NCBI RefSeq assembly: GCF_000247695.1 | Contig: NW_004624781.1 | Span: 11,185,147 to 11,249,146 of the forward strand | DNA: 64,000 nucleotides | Direction of reading: 5' to 3' | From: Heterocephalus glaber | Lineage: Eukaryota > Chordata > Mammalia > Rodentia > Bathyergidae | Part shown: positions 1-9,435 of the stretch, piece by piece | How the letters are laid out: every line of letters begins with the position of its first letter | Position numbering within the stretch: position 1 is the stretch's first letter | The notes under the pieces: generated by a model | The model's input: only the letters and a program-made list of their open reading frames with translations | What the model was told of the DNA's origin: nothing | Databases searched by the model: none | Made by a program: the position numbers and the translations under genes

Positions 1-257
1 AAGAAAAGGTCCAAAGCGGTAGATGTAGTGGGAGGGACAGGGGAAAGGAAAGAAGGGAAAGGCAAAATGATGAGAAATGGAAAAAATGGAAATAAAGTCT
101 GTAAATAGGGAAGGGTGGAGGGGGTGAAGGGAGGGCTAGGAATGGGGGAAAAATAAGAACCAAGATGCATTATGTAAAGGTACAAGTTCCCAATGAGAAA
201 TGTAAGTGTGTTGTATACCTAAAATGTACCAATACAAGAATTTAAGAAAAAAAAAAA
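1..257 (+). mobile_element. L1 3' UTR and poly(A) tail, 5'-truncated at window edge
   Basis: A G-rich purine tract (about 20-155) is followed by an AT-rich terminal stretch and an A-run near 246-257, the usual layout of an L1 3' UTR. The same sequence occurs in reverse complement at 1439-1817, which shows that it is a dispersed repeat rather than unique DNA. The shared end includes a 'CCTAAAATGTACCAATA' block next to the tail. No ORF2 coding sequence is visible inside the window for this copy. Confidence 0.75.
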
Positions 258-354
258 AGAAATTCTTCCTTTAAAGCAATTGGAATGGTGCATGGTAAGT
301 GTTTGCTGAAAAATAAATCTTACTGTTATCACAGGATAAAGTATCACACTTGAG

Positions 355-442
355 ACTAAATCCCAATTCTCTCTGCTAAAACTCATGTGTTTTACTCTTC
401 TGCTTTCCCATGTTCTTTCTACTATGCCACATTGCCTCTTCT
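355..442 (-). repeat. Possible MIR fragment
   Basis: The stretch ending 'TTCTTTCTACTATGCCACAT' resembles the end of a MIR read in reverse, which typically describes a 'ctctttccactacaccacgc' terminus. The rest is too diverged for certainty. The DNA between 258 and 354 shows nothing recognisable. Confidence 0.35.
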
Positions 443-530
443 TACTACTTAAAGCACCTACTGGCACCCAGTGACCCAGGCCTTCTGTTTTCTTTATCGC
501 TGAGATACTTTAAGAGAATTATTGCACAAA

Positions 531-754
531 TTCTACTCACCTTGGCAAGCTTCTCAATAATGCTAGAAATTTTCGACAGAGGAAAAGCGAAAAATAAAAG
601 GCATTCAAGTTAGGAAAGAAAGAAGTCAAATTATCCCTATTTTCAGATGATATGATTCTATCCATAGAAAACCCAAGACTGTGAGCCATTAAACACATTC
701 AGTAAAGAGGCAGGATGCAAAAATGAACAAACAAAAATCAGTAGCTTTTCTGTA
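531..754 (+). pseudogene. L1 ORF2 reverse-transcriptase fragment, first segment
   Basis: Read forward, bases near 632-662 encode FSDDMIL, a one-residue variant of the FADD active-site box of L1 reverse transcriptase, followed shortly by an IENPR-like stretch. Upstream, 'ATAAAAGGCATTCAAGTTAGG' also matches the usual L1 ORF2 flank. Stop codons interrupt the frame soon after IENPR, so the copy is dead. The segment stops at 754, where a palindromic MITE is inserted, and L1 homology resumes at 947. Confidence 0.8.
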
Positions 755-946
755 CACTGGTACCTTGGCTCATGAACTTGATTCGTTCCATAATTCTAGT
801 TGCAAACCAAGTTGGACAAGAACGAAATCAGATTTCCCCACACGGTCAGCATTGAACTGAACCATTGAATTTGATTCCATTCTCATCCAATTTGGTTGCA
901 ACTAAAATCATGGAAAGAATTAAGTTCATGAACTGAAGTACCACTG
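755..946. mobile_element. Palindromic DNA-transposon MITE inserted in L1
   Basis: The 192-bp block begins CACTGGTACCTTGGCTCATG and ends in its near reverse complement (CATGAACTGAAGTACCACTG). Terminal inverted repeats of roughly 50 bp (755-806 and 895-946) have only a few mismatches. L1 homology breaks off exactly at 754 and resumes at 947, and the left flank ends in TA, with AA on the right (a probable mutated TA). This fits a non-autonomous Tc1/mariner or pogo/Tigger-type element. I do not recognise the family with certainty. Confidence 0.75.
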
Positions 947-1438
947 AACCAATAATGAACTCACTGGAAAAGAAATCAAGAAAGTAATCGTATTCACAGT
1001 CGCCATAAACAAACAAACAAACCTGAAGATTTGAAAGATTTCTACAATGAAAATTACAAAAACTAAACAAAAAAATTGAGGAAGGTAGAACAAGGTGGAA
1101 AGACTTCCCATGTTAGTGGATTGGGACAATTGATATTGTTTAAATAGGGATACTGCTCAAAGAGACCTGCAGATACAACTCCCATCAAAATATCAATGAC
1201 ATTCTTTACAAAACTGGAAGACACAATCCTGAAATTCATATAAAACCATGAAAGACCCTGAATGGCCAAAGTGATCCTGAAAAAACAAAAAGAACAATGC
1301 TGGAGGGATCATAATCCAGCATACTACAGAGCCATAATAACAAAACCAGCATGATACTGATGTAAAACTAGACACACAGGGTGGGGGAACACAAGAGTGG
1401 ACCAAGAAATAAATCTATGCGTCTTCAGCCAAATGATT
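947..1438 (+). pseudogene. L1 ORF2 fragment, second segment
   Basis: L1 ORF2 homology continues directly after the MITE: a GAACTCACTGGAAAAGAAAT block, 'GAAAATTACAAAAACT' and 'ACTACAGAGCCATAATAACA' are all typical of L1 ORF2 downstream of the RT domain. Stop codons and indels are frequent in all frames. The segment ends where an antisense L1 3' end is inserted; the sequence TTCAGCCAAATGATT at 1424-1438 is the left copy of that insertion's target duplication. Confidence 0.8.
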
Positions 1439-1817
1439 TTTTTTGTTTTTTGTTTGTTTGTTTGTATAATTCATTAAATTTATTGGTACATTTTAGGTAC
1501 ACAATATGATGACATTCATCATGGGGAATTTATACCTTTATATGATATATCTTGGTTCTTATTTTTTTCCCTTTCCCTGCCCTCCCTTCACCCCTCCACC
1601 CCTTCCTATTTACAAAGACTTTGTTTCTGTTTCATTCCTTTTCTCATATTTATTCCTTTTCCTTACTTTCCCCCCCTTTCCCTTCCCCTTTGGACCTTTT
1701 CTTCCTATTTCACATTATTTATTATACATTTTGATCCTTATTTACACTTTCAGTTTGTCACACCAGAGAAACTATTTGATATTTACACATATGTGTCCTA
1801 TTTATTTCACTTAAGAG
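1439..1817 (-). mobile_element. 5'-truncated antisense L1 insertion (3' end only)
   Basis: A T-rich tail (1437-1464) leads into the reverse complement of the L1 3' UTR also present at 1-257, including the pyrimidine-rich tract at 1560-1700. The far end, near 1750-1815, reaches the end of ORF2. Flanks TTCAGCCAAATGATT (1424-1438) and TATCAACCAACTGATT (1818-1833) are near-identical, which indicates a target-site duplication of about 14-15 bp. It is therefore younger than the L1 it interrupts. Confidence 0.8.
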
Positions 1818-3075
1818 TATCAACCAACTGATTCTTACTAAAGGAGCTAAAACCATGCACTGAAGAAAGGACAACCTCTTTAACAAATGGTCCAGGGAAA
1901 CCTGCATATCCACATGGAGAAGACTGGAGCTTAACCCTGTCTCTCACATTGTACAAAAATCAACTCCAAATACATCAGAGACCTTAATATAAGACCTGAA
2001 ACTTTGAAATTGCTAGAAGAAAACACTGGGGGAAAACTTCATGATATTGGCACAGGCAACAATTTCCTGAGTAACTCAGGAAACAATAGCAAAAACTGAA
2101 GAATAGAATTACCTCAAATTAAAAAGCTTCTTCACAGAAAAGAATACAGAGTAAAGAGAAAACCTCTAGAATGAAAGTCTTTGCCAGCCATTCATTTGAC
2201 AGAATGATATTCAGAATATATAAAGAACTCAAAAATATTAACCAAAAACAGTACTCCAGTTAAAATGAGCAAATGACCTGGATAGAAACTTCTTAGAAGA
2301 AATACAAATGGCCAATAAAGATATGAAAAGTGCTCAATATTTTTAGACATCAAGGAAATGCAAATCGAAACTACAGTGAGATTACATCTTACTGTGGTTA
2401 AAATAGCTATTCTACAAAAGGAAAAACATAATTGGATGGAGAAAAAGGAACCTTTATACCCTGTTGATGGGAATGTAAGTGAGTACAGACATCATGAGAG
2501 ACAGTGTGAAAGCCCTTCAGAATTCTAGCAGAACTACATCTTACCCAGGACTATCTATCACACCTGGCTATATGTATATCTAAAGAAAATGAAGTCAACA
2601 AACAAAAGAGATACCTGCATATCCATGTTTATTGCAGCACTCCCCAGTTCTCAAATATGAAAATAGTTGAGGTGCCCATCAGTGTTGAATGGATAAGCAA
2701 ACATGATATAAATACATAATAGAGTAGTATTCAGCCATAAAGAATGAAATCTTGGCACTTTTCAGACAGTGGTTGGAACTGAAGGACATCTTGTTAGGTG
2801 AAATTATCCAGCCACAGACATACATTGCATACTTTCTTTTATATGTGGACACTGAAGAAAAAAAAATGGTGACCTGAAACTAGAAGAGGAATGATTAGGA
2901 AATGGGCAGGGGGCTGAAGAAAGGGGGTGAGAGGATTAGCAGGAGAGGATAGAAACCGGGAGAGAGGACATTATCAATGCATACCATATACATGTATGGC
3001 AATGTCACAGTAAGCAAGTTATTAGTACATGTATTAACATGTTAACAATTATAATTTAAAAAGAAAAATTTATTA
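1818..3075 (+). pseudogene. L1 ORF2 C-terminal region and 3' end, third segment
   Basis: L1 homology resumes after the antisense insertion and runs through the ORF2 C-terminal region: 'TCCACATGGAGAAGACTGG', 'AAATGCAAATCGAAACTACA', 'CATATCCATGTTTATTGCAG' and 'AGCCATAAAGAATGAAATC' are all standard L1 landmarks in the expected order. A purine-rich 3' UTR follows (about 2870-2960) and an A-rich end near 3050-3070. The frame is broken by many stops. Together with 531-754 and 947-1438 this is one old L1 copy. Confidence 0.85.
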
Positions 3076-3085
3076 GAAATATGTA

Positions 3086-3115
3086 TTCATCATCATCATC
3101 ATCATTATTATTATC
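3086..3115. repeat. (CAT)n/(TTA)n microsatellite
   Basis: A run of CAT triplets grades into ATT triplets. It lies at the T-rich tail side of the antisense SINE that follows and may have grown from that tail. Confidence 0.85.
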
Positions 3116-3194
3116 TTTTTGGTACCTAGGATCGAACTCAGGACCTTGTGCTTGCAAGGCATGTGCCCTGTCACTGAGCTAAATCCCCAGCCCT
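3116..3194 (-). mobile_element. ID-like tRNA-derived SINE
   Basis: The reverse complement reads GGGCTGGGGATTTAGCTCAG, then a B-box-like GAGTTCGATCC and a GGTACCAAAAA end. It carries pol III A-box and B-box regions and the same layout as the copies at 7945, 12948, 13974, 37603, 43881 and 44767. Another heavily decayed tRNA-like SINE may follow at 3220-3295 on the same strand ('AACCAGGGCCTTGCC...'). Confidence 0.85.
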
Positions 3195-3299
3195 AATCAT
3201 CATCATTATTAACTATTACTATCATTAGTGCTGGGATCTAAACCAGGGCCTTGCCTGTACTCAATGTGTGCTAGCAGTGAACTACACTGCCAGCCTGCT

Positions 3300-4329
3300 G
3301 ATAGATATATGGGTACCGGGGATAAAACAGGTTCCAAAGCTGCGTTCTCTGGGGCAGGGTGACTTGTGCTTTCTGTGACAGGCCAGAGAGTGACTGTCTT
3401 GACCATTTTGGGGTGCGTGGTGTCCTCTGTGTCCCTGCTGAGGTCCACAGGGTGTGTGAAGCAGTCATGGACAGTATGGTAATGAGAACTCTTAGCTGTG
3501 AGCCATGGAAACTTAGTTTACAAAACTAGTCAGTGGTTGGATTACCCCTACATGGAAGTGGTTTTCTCACCCAACTCTAAGGCTGATATACAAGCTCAGG
3601 AGACCAGGACAATGGGTTTAATGGCCCTGTCCTTTGTGTTGGCTGGATACTGATCTGAGTCTGAGAAGCTCTGAAACCATTGTTTGGCTAATGGCAAGCA
3701 TGCAGGGAATTTTTGTTGCATATTGACTAATAAACATCCCTTAGGCCTATAATTTGGCCTATAGCTCTCCCATCGCTAGTTCACAATACTGTATTTGTAA
3801 ATGATGATTCACTAAAATCAAACCTATCATATTTTTCAGTGGTAGGGCACATGCAGGCATGAAATTGTCATTGGAGGACAGGGATATGCATGCTAACTGA
3901 CTTCTGTAATTTTGTGTCATCCCCTGGAAGAGCGTAACAGCCCCACCAGAAGGCGCCTTATGCATTACATGCAGACAAGAGGCTGCTAGGGGAGGACATG
4001 TCCCCCCTCGTATTTCCCTGTCCAGCCCTAGTGTGAACGAGAGATCTTAGGAGCCATGTGGCTTCATACATCTGTCTCCTTGGCTGCCATGCCAGCCTCT
4101 CCTGACAGTGCTCTGCATCATCAGAAACTTGTAATTGCTTTTGACAAGAAGACTATTGTGGCAAGAGAACATTCCATGGTTTTCAAAAACACCCAGCCGC
4201 CAGCATTTCGAGTCCGGTGGACTTGCACAGATGTGGTGTCAGAGCGCTAGGTGTTCAGACCCAGAGGGGGACCCAGGCACTGACTCCAAGTGGCTACTTC
4301 CACAGCTCTTTTTAAGTAAGGATTTATAA
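3300..4329. other. Unannotated stretch
   Basis: No repeat, gene or regulatory structure can be assigned. Open frames up to about 80 aa overlap on both strands and carry no motif I recognise. Confidence 0.5.
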
Positions 4330-4740
4330 ATTGAGATTTGACTGCGAGATGGAAAGGCGACGTGGAAGATGGTGTAGGGAAGACAGAGTTCAAGGTGATT
4401 CTGGGCTTTGTGGAAGAGTGACCCTTTGATGGATCCGAGGCCAGAGCAGGTCTCGCCTTGTATGATGTCCAGGGAATGGCAAGAGCATGAAGAGCAAAGT
4501 CAGAAGCCGCAGAGGCTGCAGTGGCTATAGCCCCATGCTCCCAGGCTTCCCATCCAGCTGGGACCGCAAGGGCACGGAAGTTGCTTGTGCCTGCAGACGG
4601 TCCCAGTTCAGCGCAAGTCAGAAGCAGGGTGTACCGGGGACTGTGATGGGTATGGGCACTGGACAGAGGGCCCAAAAGGAGAGGTAGGGAGTGGACAAGA
4701 GGAGATCTGGGGCAGGGGCCATGGAGGGCTTTGTCCCTCT
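4330..4740 (-). repeat. Possible L2 LINE fragment
   Basis: The order of phrases (GGAATGGCAAGAGCATGAAG, a purine-rich middle, then 'GGGGCAGGGGCCATGGAGGG') resembles L2 read in reverse. Divergence is high, and the 142-aa open frame on the minus strand here (4247-4675) has no recognisable domain and is probably chance. Confidence 0.4.
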
Positions 4741-5042
4741 CTTCCCTCTGTGGCCTTGCTGAGCCACTGGTGTCCCTGAGTCCTGGTTAACCCAGGACAG
4801 TGTGTTCATTCTCACTTCCTGGGACAAAGTGGGTGCTGAGTAAGCAACCCTGGGTAACCTGGGAACAAGCTGTCCAAGGCTTGTGGATGGAAACGCGCCG
4901 AGCACACCTGTGTAAACTTAGCCAGCAACAGGGCACAATCTCACTCTAAAGTATCGTCCGTGTTTAGTTTGAAATAGAATTGATAGGGAAGAAGTCATGA
5001 ATTTATGCTGAGAAGATGGATCTCTGCGTGCATGCATGCTTG

Positions 5043-5045
<3 letters not shown>

Positions 5046-5073
<28 letters not shown>
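5046..5073. repeat. (GT)n microsatellite
   Basis: About 14 uninterrupted GT units. The open frames crossing it translate to CVCV or HTHT runs and are low-complexity artefacts. A decayed tRNA-like SINE on the minus strand may follow (about 5085-5145; reverse complement 'GGTGTGGCTCAGTGGTCAG'). Confidence 0.9.
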
Positions 5074-5149
5074 TTCTGAAGATGGAACACAGAGTCTCAC
5101 ATGTGATGGGCCGGCGCTGACCACTGAGCCACACCTCCCACTCCAGAAG

Positions 5150-7627
5150 ATGATTCTTGATGCAGTTTTGAGCATGAGCTTACATGCTCTATTCGATGCC
5201 TGTGCTTTCTCCCAAGTCCTATCTAACTACCTAGTTAAATAAACACCTGAATCACTTCTGCTGCCTGGGGAGGTTCAAAGTCCTTCATTTTATCACCGTG
5301 AGAACAAGTATCTTGGCTAGGATGGTCCGGTTCAGGATATAAAGACAGAGGGCTCCAAATTTTCTCTTTCTTTTCTTTCCTTTGTAAAACCATTCTCAAT
5401 ATCCTCATTCTGATTTATTTCTTGAGAGCAAGGCAAGAGACTCTCCAAGGAGATGTTCCATTTGCCCCTGGAGGAGGTAGAGACCACGTAAGGCTGCAAT
5501 TACCAAGCCCTCTCGAGGCACTCCTGTGGTCTGATGTGTTATTCCTTCTGCTTGCCAAAACTTAAGCCCTGTTGTTTTCCTTTTCTGGAAAAACGTGAAT
5601 ACAGAATGAGAGAGGCGGGTATAGAATGAGGTCTTCCTTTTGAAATTCTCCAGAAATCCGGGGACACAAATGTGTCTCCTGGTAAACCCCCTGCACCACT
5701 TCTGGCTATGAGTAAGAAGCTCCCAGGCCACGTGGGTGAGTGCGAAGGAGAAAGTCCAAGTCCCCGTGTCTGGGCATCAGAACTCATTCATTGTGACATC
5801 AAAGAAGACCCCCAGGGTTCGGGGAGAGGTGTGTGCTGCACTCTGCTGCCCAGCAGGCGAGAGACCCCACACCTTCTGGCATAAAGCAAGCCAATCCTCC
5901 TAGACTTCACCGCAGAGGTTCTGTAGCCGGGCTGGTCACCCCGGAGGAAGGGAGAGTTGAGTGAAGGGTTGGCTGGAGCCATGTGTGGTGAGCGCGCCCA
6001 TTCATCTGCCCCAGCAGTGGGGAGACCTGGGCCCTGAGCAGGACCCTCCAAGAACAACCTCAGGGTTGCAAATACCAATTCTGCTTGTGGAAACTCCTGC
6101 TTGGCAGAGGGATGAATCCCGCCAAGAGTCCTTGGTTTTGCTCTGAGCAGCCTGAGAGTCAGGAGAAGTGGGCCTCTAGCTTGCACCAGAAGAGGCCGTC
6201 CTTCCCTCTCTGCGGAAGCCCCTTTGGAATGCATCTGGGAGTGGCGATTCTGGCCCCTTTGTTCAGCCTAGCACTGGGTCCTGCTGTGTAGTTCCTCACC
6301 CCGTCCAGCTGGGCTTTGTTGATTTTCTTGAAGTATTGAGCAACACCTGGCACCGGACCCCTGCTGCTGTGGGGTCCTGGGAGCCCCCACATCCAGCCCT
6401 CAGTCACCTCGGAGCTGCTCTGGCTGTGATACAGAGTCCCTTATGCCCGAGCCCACCATCCCTTTTATGAGAGAAACTGGCTGGCTGTCTCCTTCCCCAG
6501 CCTCTCCTGGGGGCCTGTCCCCCAGGACACTTGTCAGGGCTAAGAGCAGGATGACAACGTTTTGCCAGAATGGGGTGGAGGAAGTTGAGCTTACATAAGA
6601 GCCATTGATTTTTCAGCTCCTTCTGACCATGTATAACCTCCTCCTTTTCCACCTTTCCTTCCTCCTCCTCCTGCTAATTAAAAAGTAATCTATGTAAGGG
6701 ACACTTGCATATTCTCCCATTTCCTGTGCACGCCCCGCTTCTGGACTTCCAGGACCCCATAGTCCTCTCGATTCCAATCTCCTGCTGTTCCCTGTCTTCC
6801 AACTCTACTGTCTCTTCTGCTGACCCCTGAACCGCCCCCCACCCCAGCCCCAGCCATCTTTCCTGGGTCTGAAGTTGTAGATGTCTAGGACTGAGGGTCA
6901 GGAGACGAGACAGTAGCTGGAACTCTTTTCTGCATGCCCCGACATACCTTCCCTCGAGCATTCGTTTCTGACTTGAGAAATCAAAATCAGCTTTATGTGT
7001 TTTTATAGCTAAAAGTGGCCAGACTTCCCCATGGATGTGGAGGATTTTAGATCTAGAAAAGCATAAAATGGAGAGTTGGGATGCAGACCAGTTACTTGTC
7101 AGACCTTGGACTTGCCAGATCCTGCAGGATGCTTTAGGACAGCCTTTCCTCGGGCCCTGGCCAGCCCTGGCCCTGTCTTCTGCTCTCTCTGCCCTGCTCT
7201 GCTGTCTTCTTCTCCTGTCCATGCCCATTGCTCCTCAAGAGGAGTTGGGTATTTGTGATGCCGGAAAACACAAGGCAAACACAATTCTGCCCAAAGTGCC
7301 ACCTTCCCTCTCCTGTCCCTGATGCCTTTTTGCATCTGTAATGATTGAGACACCCTGTCACATCCACCCCGGCCTCTCCACCACTGCCTTGCTAACCCAG
7401 GTTCTCCATGTGTAGCTTGGGAAGGGACGCAAGACTCAGGATTCTGAATTTCTCACTTGCTCTAACACACCTTCAAGGACCACCTTCTCCCCAAGGCCTG
7501 ATTCTATAGGCCTGCTAAAATGAGAAGTGATTAATCCGAGGAACGCATCGATAGTAATGAGCTAATAACAGAGCAAGGGACAGGCCTTGCCTTTTCCCCA
7601 AAGGTCCCCTGTGCAGCTACTTTATAG
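5150..7627. other. GC-richer, repeat-poor stretch with no recognised gene
   Basis: Several open frames of 60-184 aa overlap on both strands. The longest (6674-7228 minus, 184 aa) has an Arg-rich start but no domain, signal peptide or motif that I recognise. Long overlapping frames are expected by chance in GC-rich DNA, where stop codons are scarcer. No codon-like conservation can be judged from one sequence, and I do not call any of these a gene. Confidence 0.5.
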
Positions 7628-7710
7628 CCATAACTCATTTATTCATTCCACAAATGCCTCTCGCATGCCTCCTAGGTGCCAGGCTGTACCTGCAGCCTGA
7701 GGGCTGGGTT
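7628..7710 (-). repeat. L2 3'-end fragment
   Basis: 'CATTTATTCATTCCACAAAT' followed by 'CCTAGGTGCCAGGCTGTACC' follows the familiar reverse-oriented L2 end ('attcattcaacaaat...gtgccaggcactg'). Confidence 0.55.
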
Positions 7711-7944
7711 GCTGGGACCTTGAGGTCCATGTACATCTGGGCATCCTGCTCACATGCAGGTTCTGAGTCTATAGGTCCTGCACCCCTAGCAAGTTCCCCT
7801 GGAGACTGAGGCTTTGGTCCATGCACACATCATAGCTGCAGAGAGTCCAGACCAGTGCTTCCCAGGAGGCACAGAGTAAACTCCAAGTTCCCAGCACATG
7901 TGGCTTTTAAATATGTGTACGGCCATGATAAAAACAAACAAATA

Positions 7945-8064
7945 GGGCCGGGGATTTAGCTCAGTGGTTTCGCCACCAGCTGCACAAGCACAAGGACCCG
8001 AGTTTGATCCCTGGTACCAAAAATACAAAACAAAACAAATAAACAATAAAAAAAAAAAAAAAAA
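7945..8064 (+). mobile_element. ID-like tRNA-derived SINE with A-rich tail
   Basis: Starts GGGCCGGGGATTTAGCTCAG (A-box region), has GAGTTTGATCCCTGGTACC (B-box region) and a long tail of AC-rich units ending in a pure A-run at about 8048-8064. The head is intact and the tail is long, so this is a relatively recent copy. Confidence 0.9.
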
Positions 8065-8084
8065 GAAGTGGAATTCATTTTGAA

Positions 8085-8160
8085 GGCATGTTTTATTTAA
8101 ACCAATATATCCAAAATATTATCCTTTCCACATGCAATTGGCATGCAGATGACTGAGATA
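8085..8160 (+). repeat. Fragment of the hAT-like repeat also seen at 18160-18505
   Basis: 'CCAATATATCCAAAATATTA' and its neighbours align with a stretch near 18275-18305. It is only a piece of that element, with no ends preserved. Confidence 0.45.
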
Positions 8161-8164
8161 CTGA

Positions 8165-9010
8165 CAATGACACTGTCTTCCAGTCTGGTGCCAGAGCGCT
8201 TTTCAGTGGGGACTCTGCCACGTTGCACATGCTTAGTGGCCATGAGTGTGCGTTGGCTGCCATATCACAGTGAGGTCCAGGTGCTGCTGGGTGGCTGGTG
8301 ATTTGGGGTGGTGGATTGGAGAGGAGCAGAAGGTCCCATCAGGGGCCTGCCAGTCCAGGTATAGGCCCCTGTCTTCTAAGACCAGAACCTGAGACCGGTG
8401 GACTTCACACCCGCCCATGAACACATGCAGTGAAAATCTTAGGACCGAAGGATACTTTCTTTCTACCTGAGGAAGCCAGCTGCTTTGGGGTTGGTCAGAT
8501 TTCTTTTCCATCCACTCCTGCTTCATTCAAATGGAATCTCTTTAAACCCCACCCCACCCCCCCGGGCGGGGGCACTGTCGGGAGATGCTGGGGCCCAGTT
8601 CTGTGACTTCCTTCAGATTTGTCAATGACTTCAAATTCTTTGAGTACAGCCCAGCTCTGGGACCCAGGTTCTGGTGTACCTTGGAGTTGAGGGGCCTAGG
8701 TCCCTGCCTATGCCTGCCATACCAGCAGAAAGGGCCCGGGGTGGAGGACTTGGGGACAATTAAAGCAGTAAAACCCTTTGCTTCCTTGCCTCCTGCCCTT
8801 TCTACTCAGTGTTTCTATTTGTATTTTTAAAGCTACCTTATCCTTAGTGACACAGCGTTGGGTGGGGCCCAGACCCCACTCGAGGTTTACGACAGTCATA
8901 CACCCAGGCCACGATGCCTTTCCATGGTCAGCGGGAATTTGCCCAGCTCTCTGCCTGATGTCTAAGAATTAAGTTGCCCTGTTAAAGTAAAATACATCCA
9001 AAAGCAGAGT
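8165..9010. other. Unannotated stretch with a C-rich/G-rich patch
   Basis: No repeat or gene recognised. At 8547-8572 runs of 4, 4 and 7 C are followed by GGG and GGGGG, a possible G-quadruplex or i-motif. Confidence 0.45.
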
Positions 9011-9019
9011 TTAGGGGCT

Positions 9020-9150
9020 AGTGCAGTGACAGCTCTTAATGTTTATAGAGCACTTCCTGGTTTATGTAGTATTTTGAATCCTGATTTCATTTTCACAAAA
9101 TTCTTGGCAAGTGAGTATTTTCTGGAGGAGAAAACACAGCCAGGGCTGGA
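9020..9150 (-). repeat. MIR fragment
   Basis: 'AATGTTTATAGAGCACTTCC', then an ATTTTCACAA block and a GGAGGAGAAAACACAG block, follow the reverse-oriented MIR order. Confidence 0.5.
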
Positions 9151-9289
9151 GTCCTGACTCACCTGGGAGGGGAGGAGCAGCATGGGGACCCACCATCCCC
9201 GGCTGCCAACATGTCTGTCCTCTGAGGTTGATCTGTGTGTTCAGATATCCAGCCCGCAGGGTCGCATCTCCTAGGCCAGACCTGAGGCA

Positions 9290-9425
9290 AACTTTTTGGA
9301 CTTCTCTCAACCACAGTGTCTTTGTCTCTAAAAGGAGAATGGTGTTTATACCTGCTGTGGTAGGACGTGTGATGCTCCATGTAAAGCACCTCATAGGTGC
9401 CTGGAGTGTTTCCATCACCATCGTC
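9290..9425 (+). repeat. MIR fragment
   Basis: 'GTGTCTTTGTCTCTAAAAGG', 'AGAATGGTGTTTATACCTGC' and 'TGTAAAGCACCTCATAGGTG' follow the forward MIR 3' half in order. The open frames overlapping it on both strands are therefore not genes. Confidence 0.6.
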
Positions 9426-9435
9426 CATCACCCCA

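Noticed and set aside
3086..3300. CRISPR-like array from repeated CAT and SINE units
   Set aside because: Simple triplet repeats next to SINEs in mammalian DNA, with no spacer structure.
4918..5242. Frames with HTHTHT or CVCVCV runs
   Set aside because: They translate the GT microsatellite at 5046-5073.
5788..6234. 148-aa frame on the minus strand
   Set aside because: No recognisable domain and overlapped by two plus-strand frames; GC-rich chance frame.
6674..7228. 184-aa open frame on the minus strand, the longest in the window
   Set aside because: No domain, signal or motif. Several other frames overlap it on both strands in GC-rich DNA, and it has no sign of exon structure.
7945..8020. 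Functional tRNA gene
   Set aside because: A- and B-box-like sequences are present, but the copy is a SINE with an A-rich tail and has several relatives in the window; no cloverleaf with intact acceptor stem can be drawn with confidence.
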